NCBI GenBank assembly: GCA_022539475.1
Contig: VCMS01000046.1
Span: 19,609-83,608, forward strand
Reading direction: 5' to 3'
DNA from: Gracilaria domingensis
Lineage: Eukaryota; Rhodophyta; Florideophyceae; Gracilariales; Gracilariaceae
DNA: 64,000 bases
Shown: positions 50,789 to 61,109 of the stretch, piece by piece
How positions within the stretch are numbered: the stretch's first letter is position 1
Layout: the number at the start of each line of letters is the position of its first letter
The notes under the pieces: model-generated
The model's input: only the letters and a program-made list of their open reading frames with translations
Databases searched by the model: none
Told to the model about the DNA's origin: nothing
Position numbers and translations under genes: made by a program

Positions 50789-53209
50789 ATGCCCCTTCCC
50801 TACGACTCGCATCACCGTCCTCGTCACAACCTTGAACTCGCTCGAGAACCGTCATCATCTCTGCCCACCGTCGCTCGAACCTCCCCGTTCGTCTTTCTTG
50901 TTATCTTTCTCATCTGGTGGGGTTGTCACAATCTGTTTGCGCTTCACGCTCAACAAATTCTCAACTCCAACGTACGAGTACCTCACCTTTTCGTTGACCT
51001 TTCGTTCGCCCAGATACTTCTGGGATTTCTCATGTCGTTTGTCTTTACAAAGCTGCCCACCCAACCCGATGTTCCGAAGAAGTCAGACGCACCTGCGGCC
51101 ATTGCTTCCAGCGATCTATTTTCACCCGCTAGGTTTACCCCTCTCATGTTATCGATAGCAGTCTTTCATTTGGCAGGAACGGTTTTCACCAACTCTTCGT
51201 TTGCGCTTATCGGATCGACTACAACGCTCGTCTGGAAGCTCACCGAACCACTGATAGCTGTGTTTCTCAAGCGTATCATACTTCATGAACGCACTTCTCT
51301 CATGTCTCTTGTTGGCATGAGTCTAGTGCTGTCTGGTGCGCTTCTCTTCTCCGCGGCAAATTTTTCGCTCCAATTCTCCCCAGTCATCCTGTCAAATCTG
51401 TTCATACCCCTTCGCAACATATTCCTCAAACGGCGTCAGTACACAGAATCACAACTGTTGTCATCCTCTCACACTTTCTTTCAACTATCCCTCTGCGCGC
51501 TTCCGTTCTGCCTTCTCTCCTTGTTACTGAAGAACGTTCTTTTTGGCTTTCGTATGGCTCCGCTTTACCCTCTGCTTCAGAACGCACTGCTTTACAATTC
51601 GTATCAACTAGCGAGCATAGCTTTGCTAGAATGCATGGATGTGCTAACGCATTCCCTGGCCAATACTTTGAAGCGTTTCTCTGGCATTGCTGTCACTGCC
51701 TACGCGACTGGTGAGGAGTTTTCCGCTGCTCGATTCTTAGCGTTGCTTCTAACCGCAATTGGCTTTCCCGTACATGTCATGGCCAAGCACAAACCCCATA
51801 CCCGCGTTACATGCAAGAGCTACGGTCTTGCATCTGTTATACAAGCGGTTCTACTGCTGCTGTTTCTCATCCGAACGTGTAACGAATTTGCCTTCCTCGA
51901 AGATTTCATGCAGAAAATGACGATTTCGAAGGCGATATTCTCTATGGGTGACGTGAACAGTTTGCGAGCCACAAGCAATTTCGTTTCAGCTTTTATGAAA
52001 CCACAGCCTGTTCCCATTCCGGGCGAAGGAAACTCGGAAGAGAGAAAATCTCCACACGAAGTATCATCCAACTTTGTTATTTCTCAGGCGGGACGCTACA
52101 TTTCAACAACTGATATGTATCACTCGGAACAAGAAGCGTTGACATTCCCGGATACCAACTGCGGAAATATGGTTTGGCAGTACGGCGGTTTCATAAAACT
52201 TGTGGACTTGACAAAGTCGGAAACATGCAACGACACACATGTGAATTGTAACAAGGTGAATCCCTCGATGAAGAACAGGCGCATGGTGCATTATCGCCCC
52301 GCTGCGAATGGCTTTAATCGAAAAATGAATGTTACATTCCATGACGCATTTACAAGACTGGGATACGAGGGCGATGTGGTTCTGTATATTGGCATCGGGA
52401 TGCAATATTCCTTCAAGGATGATGAATCAAAGAACGACATGTTTCACGGTCAGAAAATCGAGAACACTGTTAATACATTCAGGTTTACTCCGCAAGCCTT
52501 GAAGTTTTTGAAGAGAATGGATGATTTGCAGATGCCTATGTTTATGAGGGGCGATTTCACACTTCAGGTCTCCCGGCTCGCTGGGTATCAGTATGGTCTT
52601 TCCACCGGGTGTCCAAGCCTTTTCATCAACGAAGAACTTCACTTGGGAGCCTTGCTCGAAGAAAAATACCGCAGAATAATGAATCGTAGTGGGAAAAAGT
52701 CGTTGAAGATAGCGTTCAATCTCACTGGACGTTACAGGCTTTTCGGATGGATGAAGTTGATTGCTGATCAGCACCCTGGCAGTCTGTTCTACGCACAGGG
52801 ACCTGAAGATTTTCGAGTATTGCGGAATCACAATGTATCCTTCGACAAAGTACGCTTTTACGGGAATATTCCAGACTGGCTGGAAAGTCTTTCGCATATG
52901 GATTTATCCATCGGGCCTCGAATTCATGGCAACATGGCCGCTATTGCAGCTGGCGTCCCAGCATTTGTCGTGGCGCCGGACTTTCGCGTTGTGGAAATGG
53001 CCGAAAGAATGAAAGTGCCGCACACGACTATGTATGACGAAACCTTGAAGAATGGAATGAATGTAAGTGAAATGATTTCCAAAGTAGGCTTCGATGGACA
53101 TATGTTTGATACGAATCGATGTCAGATCGCGAAGCTGTATAAGGAGCATTTGGGCAAGTTTGGAATACAACTAGCGCGGCATGTTGAAAAAGTTTCCCAG
53201 ATATGCTGA
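50789..53209 (+). CDS. Fused TPT-family (probable phosphoenolpyruvate) transporter and polysaccharide pyruvyltransferase
   Basis: Intact, intronless frame of 806 residues from ATG 50789. Residues about 31-335 form roughly ten membrane segments of the triose-phosphate translocator family: VWKLTEPLIAVFLKRIILHE, SNLFIPLRNIFLKR, and DVLTHSLANTLKRFSGIAV, which matches the family's SPVTHSVGNTVKR signature. A further hydrophobic segment (SVIQAVLLLLFLIRTC, about 350-364) leads to a soluble domain, about 440-806, of the polysaccharide pyruvyltransferase family: GNMVWQYGG, VVLYIGIGM, MRGDFT...STGCPSLF, and GPRIHGNMAAIAAGVPAFV near residue 709. Such enzymes add pyruvate ketals to sugars using phosphoenolpyruvate. 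The TPT family includes phosphoenolpyruvate carriers, and fission yeast needs both a Golgi transporter and a pyruvyltransferase (Pvg1). A Golgi membrane protein coupling import to transfer is inferred. A nucleotide-sugar substrate for the transporter is the main alternative. Confidence 0.85.
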   Translation: MPLPYDSHHRPRHNLELAREPSSSLPTVARTSPFVFLVIFLIWWGCHNLFALHAQQILNSNVRVPHLFVDLSFAQILLGFLMSFVFTKLPTQPDVPKKSDAPAAIASSDLFSPARFTPLMLSIAVFHLAGTVFTNSSFALIGSTTTLVWKLTEPLIAVFLKRIILHERTSLMSLVGMSLVLSGALLFSAANFSLQFSPVILSNLFIPLRNIFLKRRQYTESQLLSSSHTFFQLSLCALPFCLLSLLLKNVLFGFRMAPLYPLLQNALLYNSYQLASIALLECMDVLTHSLANTLKRFSGIAVTAYATGEEFSAARFLALLLTAIGFPVHVMAKHKPHTRVTCKSYGLASVIQAVLLLLFLIRTCNEFAFLEDFMQKMTISKAIFSMGDVNSLRATSNFVSAFMKPQPVPIPGEGNSEERKSPHEVSSNFVISQAGRYISTTDMYHSEQEALTFPDTNCGNMVWQYGGFIKLVDLTKSETCNDTHVNCNKVNPSMKNRRMVHYRPAANGFNRKMNVTFHDAFTRLGYEGDVVLYIGIGMQYSFKDDESKNDMFHGQKIENTVNTFRFTPQALKFLKRMDDLQMPMFMRGDFTLQVSRLAGYQYGLSTGCPSLFINEELHLGALLEEKYRRIMNRSGKKSLKIAFNLTGRYRLFGWMKLIADQHPGSLFYAQGPEDFRVLRNHNVSFDKVRFYGNIPDWLESLSHMDLSIGPRIHGNMAAIAAGVPAFVVAPDFRVVEMAERMKVPHTTMYDETLKNGMNVSEMISKVGFDGHMFDTNRCQIAKLYKEHLGKFGIQLARHVEKVSQIC

Positions 53210-53819
53210 ACAGAATGACTCAGAATGATCTAGAATGGCGTAGCCGTAGCGTAACACAGAAACGTGTCTGTTAGTGATCCTAGTCTAGTCGTTTAGATTC
53301 GAAACATAAATGAGGAAGATGAGATATAGTCTGCAGTGTCAAATTGGTAACTTGGTAAAGTGGGATAGACGTTCAACGTCTAGTTCAGTGCAAAAAAGCG
53401 TGAATAATTCCCCAAAAATAAGTTCCCGGAAAGGCAAGAATCAAGTCACAACTGAATCATTCAATACTTTGGACAAAGACGAGTTGTCGAAAGTGTCAGC
53501 TGAATTATAGACCGCGAATTTGGGTGCTCATTTTTGAAGTTGAAAAATTCAAAACGAGAAATTTCCTAGAAGATCAAAGTGAAAATCAAAAAATTCATAG
53601 AGTTTTTAATTATGAAAATGGTTTAGATTTTTCCCTGCATTACACTAAAAAAATTACTAAAGTGTAATTCTTTTCGAAGATGTCTTCTTCCAAATTGATA
53701 ATTCTTCACGGAGTAGGACGGAAAGCAGTAAGAACTTATCGAGCTTTGTTGGCGGTTTGAGCGAAACCACAAAAGAGCGGGACATTCTGCATTCTTCTAA
53801 GTCAAACTACGAATTTTGC
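53210..53819. other. No gene seen
   Basis: AT-rich 3' flank of the fusion gene; presumably holds its polyadenylation signals. Confidence 0.45.
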
Positions 53820-54541
53820 TTAAATTTCAAATTTCGACTCACTGAGATCTTCTAAAACGACAGCAGCACACTCAAACTTGGATTCCGAGCCCACTCGCGC
53901 TCGTTTGCAGCATGTCTCCAGAATCTGCATAGCAAGAATATCGTAGTCACCAGGATTCTTCTCACAGACAATCTGCATTTGTTCTGCGGCCTTAATGGCA
54001 CAGCTCCTAATTTTATCCGATTCTGAAGTAGCTTTCCCAATGCTTCCCCTGATCACAAATCTTGACCATCCGGGTGTAACATTAAATACTTCAGACTGGC
54101 GACACGTAAATACCCGTGCCGCGGTAGACTCGGGAGCATTTTGAGACCAGGCAAACATTGAAGAGCACTTTTCCTTATCGAAAGTGAGGGGTTTTGTGTC
54201 CTCTGCTTCTTGCTCAGTCAAAACTGTTCGGTTTTCGCATCTGTGAAGCACTGGTTGAGCATACGTGGAAAATTTAGTTGGAGTTGAGACGGTTACAATA
54301 CCGAGTCAAATAGAAGGCTGTTCTCAATGCAGTCAATGGTCGCATTGCTTCTTCCAATGGTATCCATTCCTTTTCTGGAGGCTTTCCAAAAGACAAGGCT
54401 TCTAGCTACCTGTGCCTCGTACTTATTGCGTGGATTAATGCCAAAAATACGCACGAGTTTTACGGAACATTTCTCGGTGCCGTTCTCCAAATTACTGAGC
54501 CCAATGACAGCTGTGATGAGGAAGAGCAAAGCAAAAGCCAT
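53820..54541 (-). CDS. Possible small secreted cysteine-containing protein, two exons
   Basis: Exon 1 from ATG 54541 begins MAFALLFLITAVIGLSNL, a convincing signal peptide, followed by about 60 mostly polar residues with two cysteines. A second frame (53820-54251) carries CENRTVLTEQEAEDTK, MFAWSQNAPESTAARVFTCRQ, and a C-terminal part with CC and several spaced Cys. An intron between about 54297 (GTATTG) and 54240 (TTCACAG) would connect them, but the obvious sites do not join in phase, so exact borders are unknown. No family is recognised. If real, it would be an extracellular or vacuolar protein of about 200 residues. Confidence 0.35.
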
Positions 54542-57500
54542 TGAGCATTACGTTCTCATGTTCTTTTTGCGAAGGTATGTTTGAGAAAGAGTAATAGTCG
54601 TCTGAGTTGTCAAAGACTTCATTTGCTATATCAGAATTCATTCCAACTTATACCAAGCGATGACTGTGATAGTTATTGCGTGATATAGTGATGAAACTTC
54701 AAGGAACCGCAGAAGTAGATTTATTTGAGAAATTGTTTTAGCGATCAGGCGTGAGATGCTCTACCTCTTTGTGAAGCGCAATGATGGAGACTGTCGCAGT
54801 CGCTTCATAAAGTTGAGAGTTTTTACATATCTCTTAATCTCCGCCTGATCACTCTTTCAAAACCCTCCCACACATCCCGGGACAGTATGTTGATGTAGTT
54901 ATTGTTGTTCTGTCGGGACACGCGCAGCGCGCGATTCTCTTACGCTAGCTCCCTGGATCATGCGCCCCGCCGAAGCTTACGAGGAGTCCCGGGGGCGAAT
55001 AGGTGGAGCATGGCGCATAGTAAAGAATAGCCTCTAGCTCCTGCTTGGAAGAAGCAAGAGGACTAAGAAAGAGAACGAACGTTTTCCCTGCTTTGTTTGC
55101 CCAGTGTCAGAGCACCCACTTGAAGTCGCGGCTCGCTGTGCGACCGCCAGGAAGGCAGATAATTGCACGTCTTGCCCCAGGTAGGGGCCCAGAGCCATTG
55201 TCATCAAAAATTGCAAACGCTCATGATGTACCACAATTTGCCGCCACCAAAGATTTGTTTTAGTAACGTCGTTATATTTCGGAGTGGTTCAACACAGTTC
55301 GCATCGCCGCCGAAAAAAACCGGAAAGGAGATATAATACTATGTTCACTATTCTCAGACGGCTTTTTGTTTACCACGGTCTTTTCCGTGCGCAGAAAAGC
55401 ATATTTGAAGAAGTTCAAGCATGGGTTTGCATACAGTACCCCGGGTTGCTTTAAAAAATTATTTTACAGCTATGTTCTGTAAGAACTTGCGTTACGAAGA
55501 GGTAATATAAGCCTTATATTACCTCTTCAAAATATAGGAGAAAGTACGCATTTTCGCAAACGATGAAATACATGAGCACAGTAAGCAAACTCATTGAAGT
55601 CACTCTCGTCATCACCGCCGTCCCCACCAACGCCGTCCAGAAGCAAGCCCACGCCCCCGGCGCCTCCGTCACCCCAATCACCAGCTTCTCGGATATCACT
55701 GTTACCTCTATCCTCACCATCCGCCCTATCTCCTTCAACCACGCTTGTCCCTGCACAACCGCAATCTCCGCCATCTTTCAATTCCACGTTCGCGCCCCTT
55801 TCTCTTCCATTCCCCTTCTTCCTCCTTCAATAAACGTAAAGCCGCCAAATGCTTACATGCCTTCCTTTCCGTCCACGCCTCTTATTCTATGCAGTCTGCT
55901 GCCGCGACCGAAAAAACTGTAGATCCCGTCACAGCCATCCCTTAAGTCCATTATTGCGTAGCCGTCGTTGCGGAGGTCTCTGATCACAGGGAACTACATT
56001 AAAACAGCTAGATAAAAATTTCCGAGCGATATCCCCGCTATATTCGGTTAACTAGTCAGTTTTTTCAACACTGTATTATGCCAGAAAGCTGGTCTGCCTA
56101 ATGTCTAAGAGCACAGTGACAATGGCTTTTCAATAAAAACGTACTTCCGCTGTCTGCTAGACGCTGGTTTAGTGCGGTCTGTTCGGTAAAGGAACGCATT
56201 GGCGGGGTGATATTACTGAGAGCAAGCGAGGTAAGTTGCGGCGGTCACCATGTGTACCGAAACATGCGGAGCATAATAGCAATAAATACATGGCAATACA
56301 TATTGATAAAATGAATGGGTTTAACTCACTCTGATGCAAGAGAAATATTAAGCTCCAGGTGGCAGTTTTGGCAATGAATCTAGCATTGGAGATACGTTCG
56401 TACTCGAGAAAAGCTTATGCAGACAGCACTGCGCTTCGACCGTTATCGGATCTTTGGTGTTGAAACAGTCAGAACCAAACGTTGAAGGCCTCAGAGCACA
56501 ATCTGCGCGAGCCGTTGATTGAAACAGCTCTTTTCCGAGTGGATTAACAGCGATACACTTTGCCAACTTGATGCACAGAATGTTCTCTAAAATGTCTCTA
56601 AATTTAGTTTTCGGATAGGTAATATAAGGCTTAAAGTGCAGCGCTGCACTTTAAGCGTCATATTGCTTGTCTGTAAACTACCGCTTACTGTAACACCGGC
56701 AACTGTATGCGTACCCGTTCAAGCATGGGGTCGAATTGATTTTCGTCAAAAACACCAGATTCAAGCAGTTCAAGGGAATGTAGACTTGGTGTAATTAAAA
56801 GTCTCCAATTTCCATGGTTAAAAGACTAATATCGTCCTTCAACAAAGTCTCCAATTGCTGTCGCAAGAACACTAAAGACTTGGTAACTTTTGTTGATTTT
56901 TTTGGAAGAGCTTGCGTCTCAGCATTTGGTTCATGCTCGATTCAAGTCTTCGACTCATATTGATGTTGATTAACAATGCAAAGCTTCCGCAGCACACTCT
57001 GCATAACTCTGTTTTGCAGCTCTTCGACCTTACGCAATCTCGCGCAAAACAGAGACAGAAAGCCGTTGAAGAGGGCTTTCGTCAGGGCCGTATTTGTGAC
57101 TAGATTTTTGACCAAGTCGAAAAGTCAAAGTGACTCAAAAAATTTCGTAGTCAGTCATATTTAGTCACATACTTTTGCCCTTTTCTAAGTGTGATTGGCT
57201 TGAAAATAAAACGCACTACTCTCGGCTTGAGATATATAAGTATACATATCAGCTTGTTTAGGCTCTAACAATGTATATTCCTTCTAAAGAATGTTAATTC
57301 AAACTTCAAAGTTTTTAAAAAGATTTTAAAAATGAGCAAGAAATTGAAAACAAAGGCAAACGTAAGCAGAAAAAGCGATAACTCACCGACTATTTAACTA
57401 TCTAAACTATTTTCAGTGGAAGCAATACGAAAACTTAATTTTAAATCCATTTGAGCTATTATGTTGCACACGTGTGAAATTATGAGTAATTATGAACGTG

Positions 57501-57742
57501 ACACGTGTCTTTGTTGCCAAGTGTACTTTACATGACTAAACATGGCTAGGTTTTTATTGCATATGCTAGTCAGTCATAAAAGAAATCCTACATGATTTAT
57601 TGAACTATATGCGAGGAAACGCTTTCACTCATGAGTCATTTATATTTCTATCAAGACAGTCAGTCACAAAAGCGGGCCTCGCTTTGGTTCGTAGGCGGTA
57701 ATACCAAATAGCAGAGAGATTTTATACTCTCTAGTTGGAACT
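54542..57742. other. Gene-poor stretch
   Basis: No supported gene. Proline-rich frames at 55563-55945 look like low-complexity noise on both strands. Palindromes: 55499-55525 (GAGGTAATATAAG/C/CTTATATTACCTC) and 56629-56656 (GCTTAAAGTGCAGC/GCTGCACTTTAAGC), both beside a GGTAATATAAG motif, perhaps relics of one repeat family. Confidence 0.4.
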
Positions 57743-58324
57743 TTGAAGACCTTGCTGATTCCTAAAACCATGAAAGGCATGAAGTCGAAATTTAAAGATT
57801 ATTTCAGAAAGGTGAAGGAAACATCCAATGCACTGGCGCTGCAAAATCCGTGCATACTGGGGACAAAAGAAGACAGCAAACTGAAAAATATTATGTCCAT
57901 CAAAAAGCCTGAGGCTCCTCAAATTCTGCTTTATCTAGACGATCCAAATTTTGTTCTCTACTGTCTTTTGTCTGAAACAAAGTCAGTCCCTAATGAACTC
58001 TCCAAAAATGCTCCTAAAGATCTCGGTCAACAGAAAGTTTATAAAGCTTTTTCTTCTTTTGGATTTCAAGATTTTGATCGGAAGCAACGTCAGTGAGAGT
58101 CTTCTCCCGCTGATGGAAGCATGAAAAAGAACAAGAACACGAAAAGCTCTCTACCACTTTTTAATCGCGGCAAGAAAAGCTCTAACCCGCTTAATAAACG
58201 ACAGAATACAAGGAACGGTTCCTGTTTTGATTTCGGATCCACGCAGCACTACAGGCACTTCAAAGAATGCAAGTACAAGAATTGTCGGACCCACCTGCAG
58301 AAGATGATACCACTTGGAAAGTAG
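57743..58324 (+). pseudogene. Gag-like fossil (LTR-retroelement kin)
   Basis: Basic, Lys-rich protein remains ending in a zinc-knuckle-like CFDFGSTQHYRHFKECK region, reminiscent of retrotransposon gag. Broken at one point at least. No reverse transcriptase or integrase next to it; family undetermined. Confidence 0.4.
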
Positions 58325-61109
58325 TAGACCGAGAAGAATAACCCCTCTGATGGTTTTCTTGCAAAGACGCCACCACTTTGATAGCCAATCAATCTCAATC
58401 CTAAGACGTGAAGCCAACACTTTAAAGGAAACGACCGACCTGAACCCCATATTGGACCTCGGTTGAGCAGGGAGTGTTGGTTGCGTGAATGCGGCGGTTC
58501 GGATCGCTCGGCTGATAACCGTTTAACCAAGCCCCCTTATCACCAGATCTACTGGCTTCGCGAGCGGGAATACTGGGACGAATTGGTTGCTGAGGATGCC
58601 CGTATCAAAGAGATTCAGTTCTTATTCGAGTGGCGCAACCAGGAATATTTTGATAAGTCGATTGTTATGCAATCCCACTAGTGGGCTAACAAGAGCCGAG
58701 TCGCGGAAAGCGCATCTACAGAGTGTTCGAAACCTGCTCTCTATAGAGGTAGATGCAGCTGCAGAACCCTCTGATAGAACCAGCGCGATGCCCGGTGTAT
58801 GTCCGGGTGGCCCCGATCTGAGCGTGCAGTAAGAGGTAAAGGGGAAGAATCGGCGTAGGTATCCGGTTGTTTCGTCGAGCCACAGCGAGTGGGGATATGC
58901 AGACCAACAGTGGAGGGCAGCAGAGGATCAGCAAACGAGCCGCAGTGCGGAGCACTGACTCGTGATAAACGGAAATAAGTTCAGAGACTAGCGGGCCAAA
59001 CCTGTATAACAAGACAGAGAAACAAGAGCCGTATGATAAAAATAATAACGAATAAACAACAAAAAGGTGCCGTAACGACGGCCTAGGGCTCCTCGGGGAC
59101 AGAGGTGGATAGCAACACCGGGGATGCGGCGGTTTAGCCCGGTTAGGGACGAAGAACCGTTCGCACGCGGCAAGAAGCTAGGTCTAAAGGCCTCCTTGAG
59201 GTTTGCTTCCCGCACAATGGCTGCAAGTGCCACCACCTATATAGGGCACTTGAAAATATCAACTAAAAATATCTAACTATCCGGCGCTGCCGGCCAACAC
59301 TCTACACGTGTGGAACCGTGGCAAGTTTGCCACGGCGCACCCGGCATCGGGCCAACTCGGCATATGTGTGCAGAAACATTACCCTTCGTAGGCATACCCC
59401 AAAATAGGGACATTACCACCAATGCACTACCTCCATCGAGAGCGTTACCGCCGAAACCCCATAGAAGTGAGCATGTCCGAAAGAGCATTGCTCTACATCT
59501 CCCCCTTCTCAAGGCGGGAACATCCAAGAAGTACCGTTTCTTAGACCCTTTGTGGACTTCTTCAGTCGGACATCCATATTTTCGGCGTTGCTTCATCGTA
59601 CCCGGAACAATCTCCCATCCGCGCTGTAGCGGCTTTAGCAAGTCCTAGACATCCCCAGAGCGGTCGTACGTCCTCTCCAGAGAGATTCCACTCCATTAAA
59701 GTGGGCATTCTGGAACAAAAGCTCCTGAATAATATCGTCTACAGTAGCTTGCTCACGAACTTCGCTCGATCCGACTTTCCGGCTTTCCGTATTGCACGGG
59801 GCGAGCCAGCTCCTCCGGTACTTTTTCTAAGCCGTACGAGACGATTGAGCTAAAGAAAGCCGGATTTGAACACCGGGAAGTGCCTCAAACGAGGTCGTTT
59901 CGGTTCGGCCTTACTGTGAGCAACCGAAAATCGGCGAACGGAACACCTCCGCTGGGCGGCTTGAATAATAACGGAAGTCAGCGTTCTTTACCACTACTTG
60001 TAGCTCTATCGAAGCTCTGTTCGGAGGCCCGTTCCCGAAGTAATCGGCAGCCGCATTGCGAAGATAACGCACTCCCAAGTTGTGCTAAAAATAGCTCCAT
60101 CGAGGTATGTTTCGCGAACGCCATAACTCAGGAACCGTTGCAGACGGCAATGGGCTGTCTCTGTTAAGTTTACGTTTCTCTAATTGGAGTTCATTGATGT
60201 TAAAAAGTCCGAATTTACGCTCGATTAAGTGGGTCAAACGCGATCGTTTCAGTTCGGACGTCCCGAAGGGGCAAGTTGATTGACCGACCGAGATGACTTC
60301 GGAACTTCGTGCTCAGTCTTCCCAGAAAAAAAAGTCCTCACAGAGGGGCTCCATACCATCCAGAGAGGTGGCCTATTGATGCCGAGATCTGCGCGAATGC
60401 CGTGTGACAGATACAGCACAGGTCCGGTGCAGTGTACTGAAAGCGCTGTAGAGCTCAACCCTTCACCACGAATGAAGGCATACCGTTAACGAACGGACTC
60501 CATACATGCTGTAGAACGGTGGAACAGGCGCCAGACACCCATGAGCGTGCATACATCCCAAAAATAACTGGGTTATGAAACCGTGAACAGCTCGAACGGT
60601 TAAGCGCAATTTCCCTGTAATGGCAAATGTAAAATCCGTCTTTGCGGCAAAGAAACCGACGAGATTCGGCATGTGCGACATGTAGTGGCACCTAGGGGTG
60701 ATAAAGACGGCAAGTCATGCCCCGTATAGTGGATGTAATTCATCAAGCCGTTGCCGGCATGGCTCAAAATTTTCTTCTTGTTCTCCCCCTTCTCAGTAGG
60801 CAATACCTCGTTCGAGGCTGTTGCAAATGGCCCACGGGAAAGGGCTTACTTTCTGCAGAAGCGGCTGTAGCGATAAAACTTCTTACTCTTCCTTCCAGTG
60901 TCCTGGCTTCTTCTCCTTCTTCTTAGGCTTGTTTCTTCTTCATCTTCTTCTCCACTGTACGTGGCTTCCGCGTTTCGCGCCTGGTTTGTTCAGCCATGGC
61001 TGTCCGCATGGAGCGGCATTTTCCGTCTGAGACGGCATAAAACTCACAAATCGTGGGTGGTCAACCCAATTGGGCTTTGTCCAGCGTAGCCGGTATCGGT
61101 GTCGGTGTG
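58325..61109. other. Unassigned repeat-rich DNA, possibly LTR or 3' region of the chromovirus
   Basis: More GC-rich than the previous stretch. A motif CAAACG-x-G-x-TCGTTTC-x-GTTCGG occurs at about 59887 and 60236. Short frames on both strands show no families. By position it may contain the 3' LTR of the minus-strand chromovirus, but I could not pair it with a 5' copy, which lies outside the window. Confidence 0.35.

Noticed and set aside
55563-55945. Proline-rich protein gene
   Set aside because: Both strands give open low-complexity frames over the same pyrimidine-rich stretch, with no start context or conserved domain.
59273-59648. Overlapping 110-120 codon frames on both strands
   Set aside because: Mirror-image open frames in GC-rich DNA without motifs; more likely a non-coding repeat or LTR-like region.
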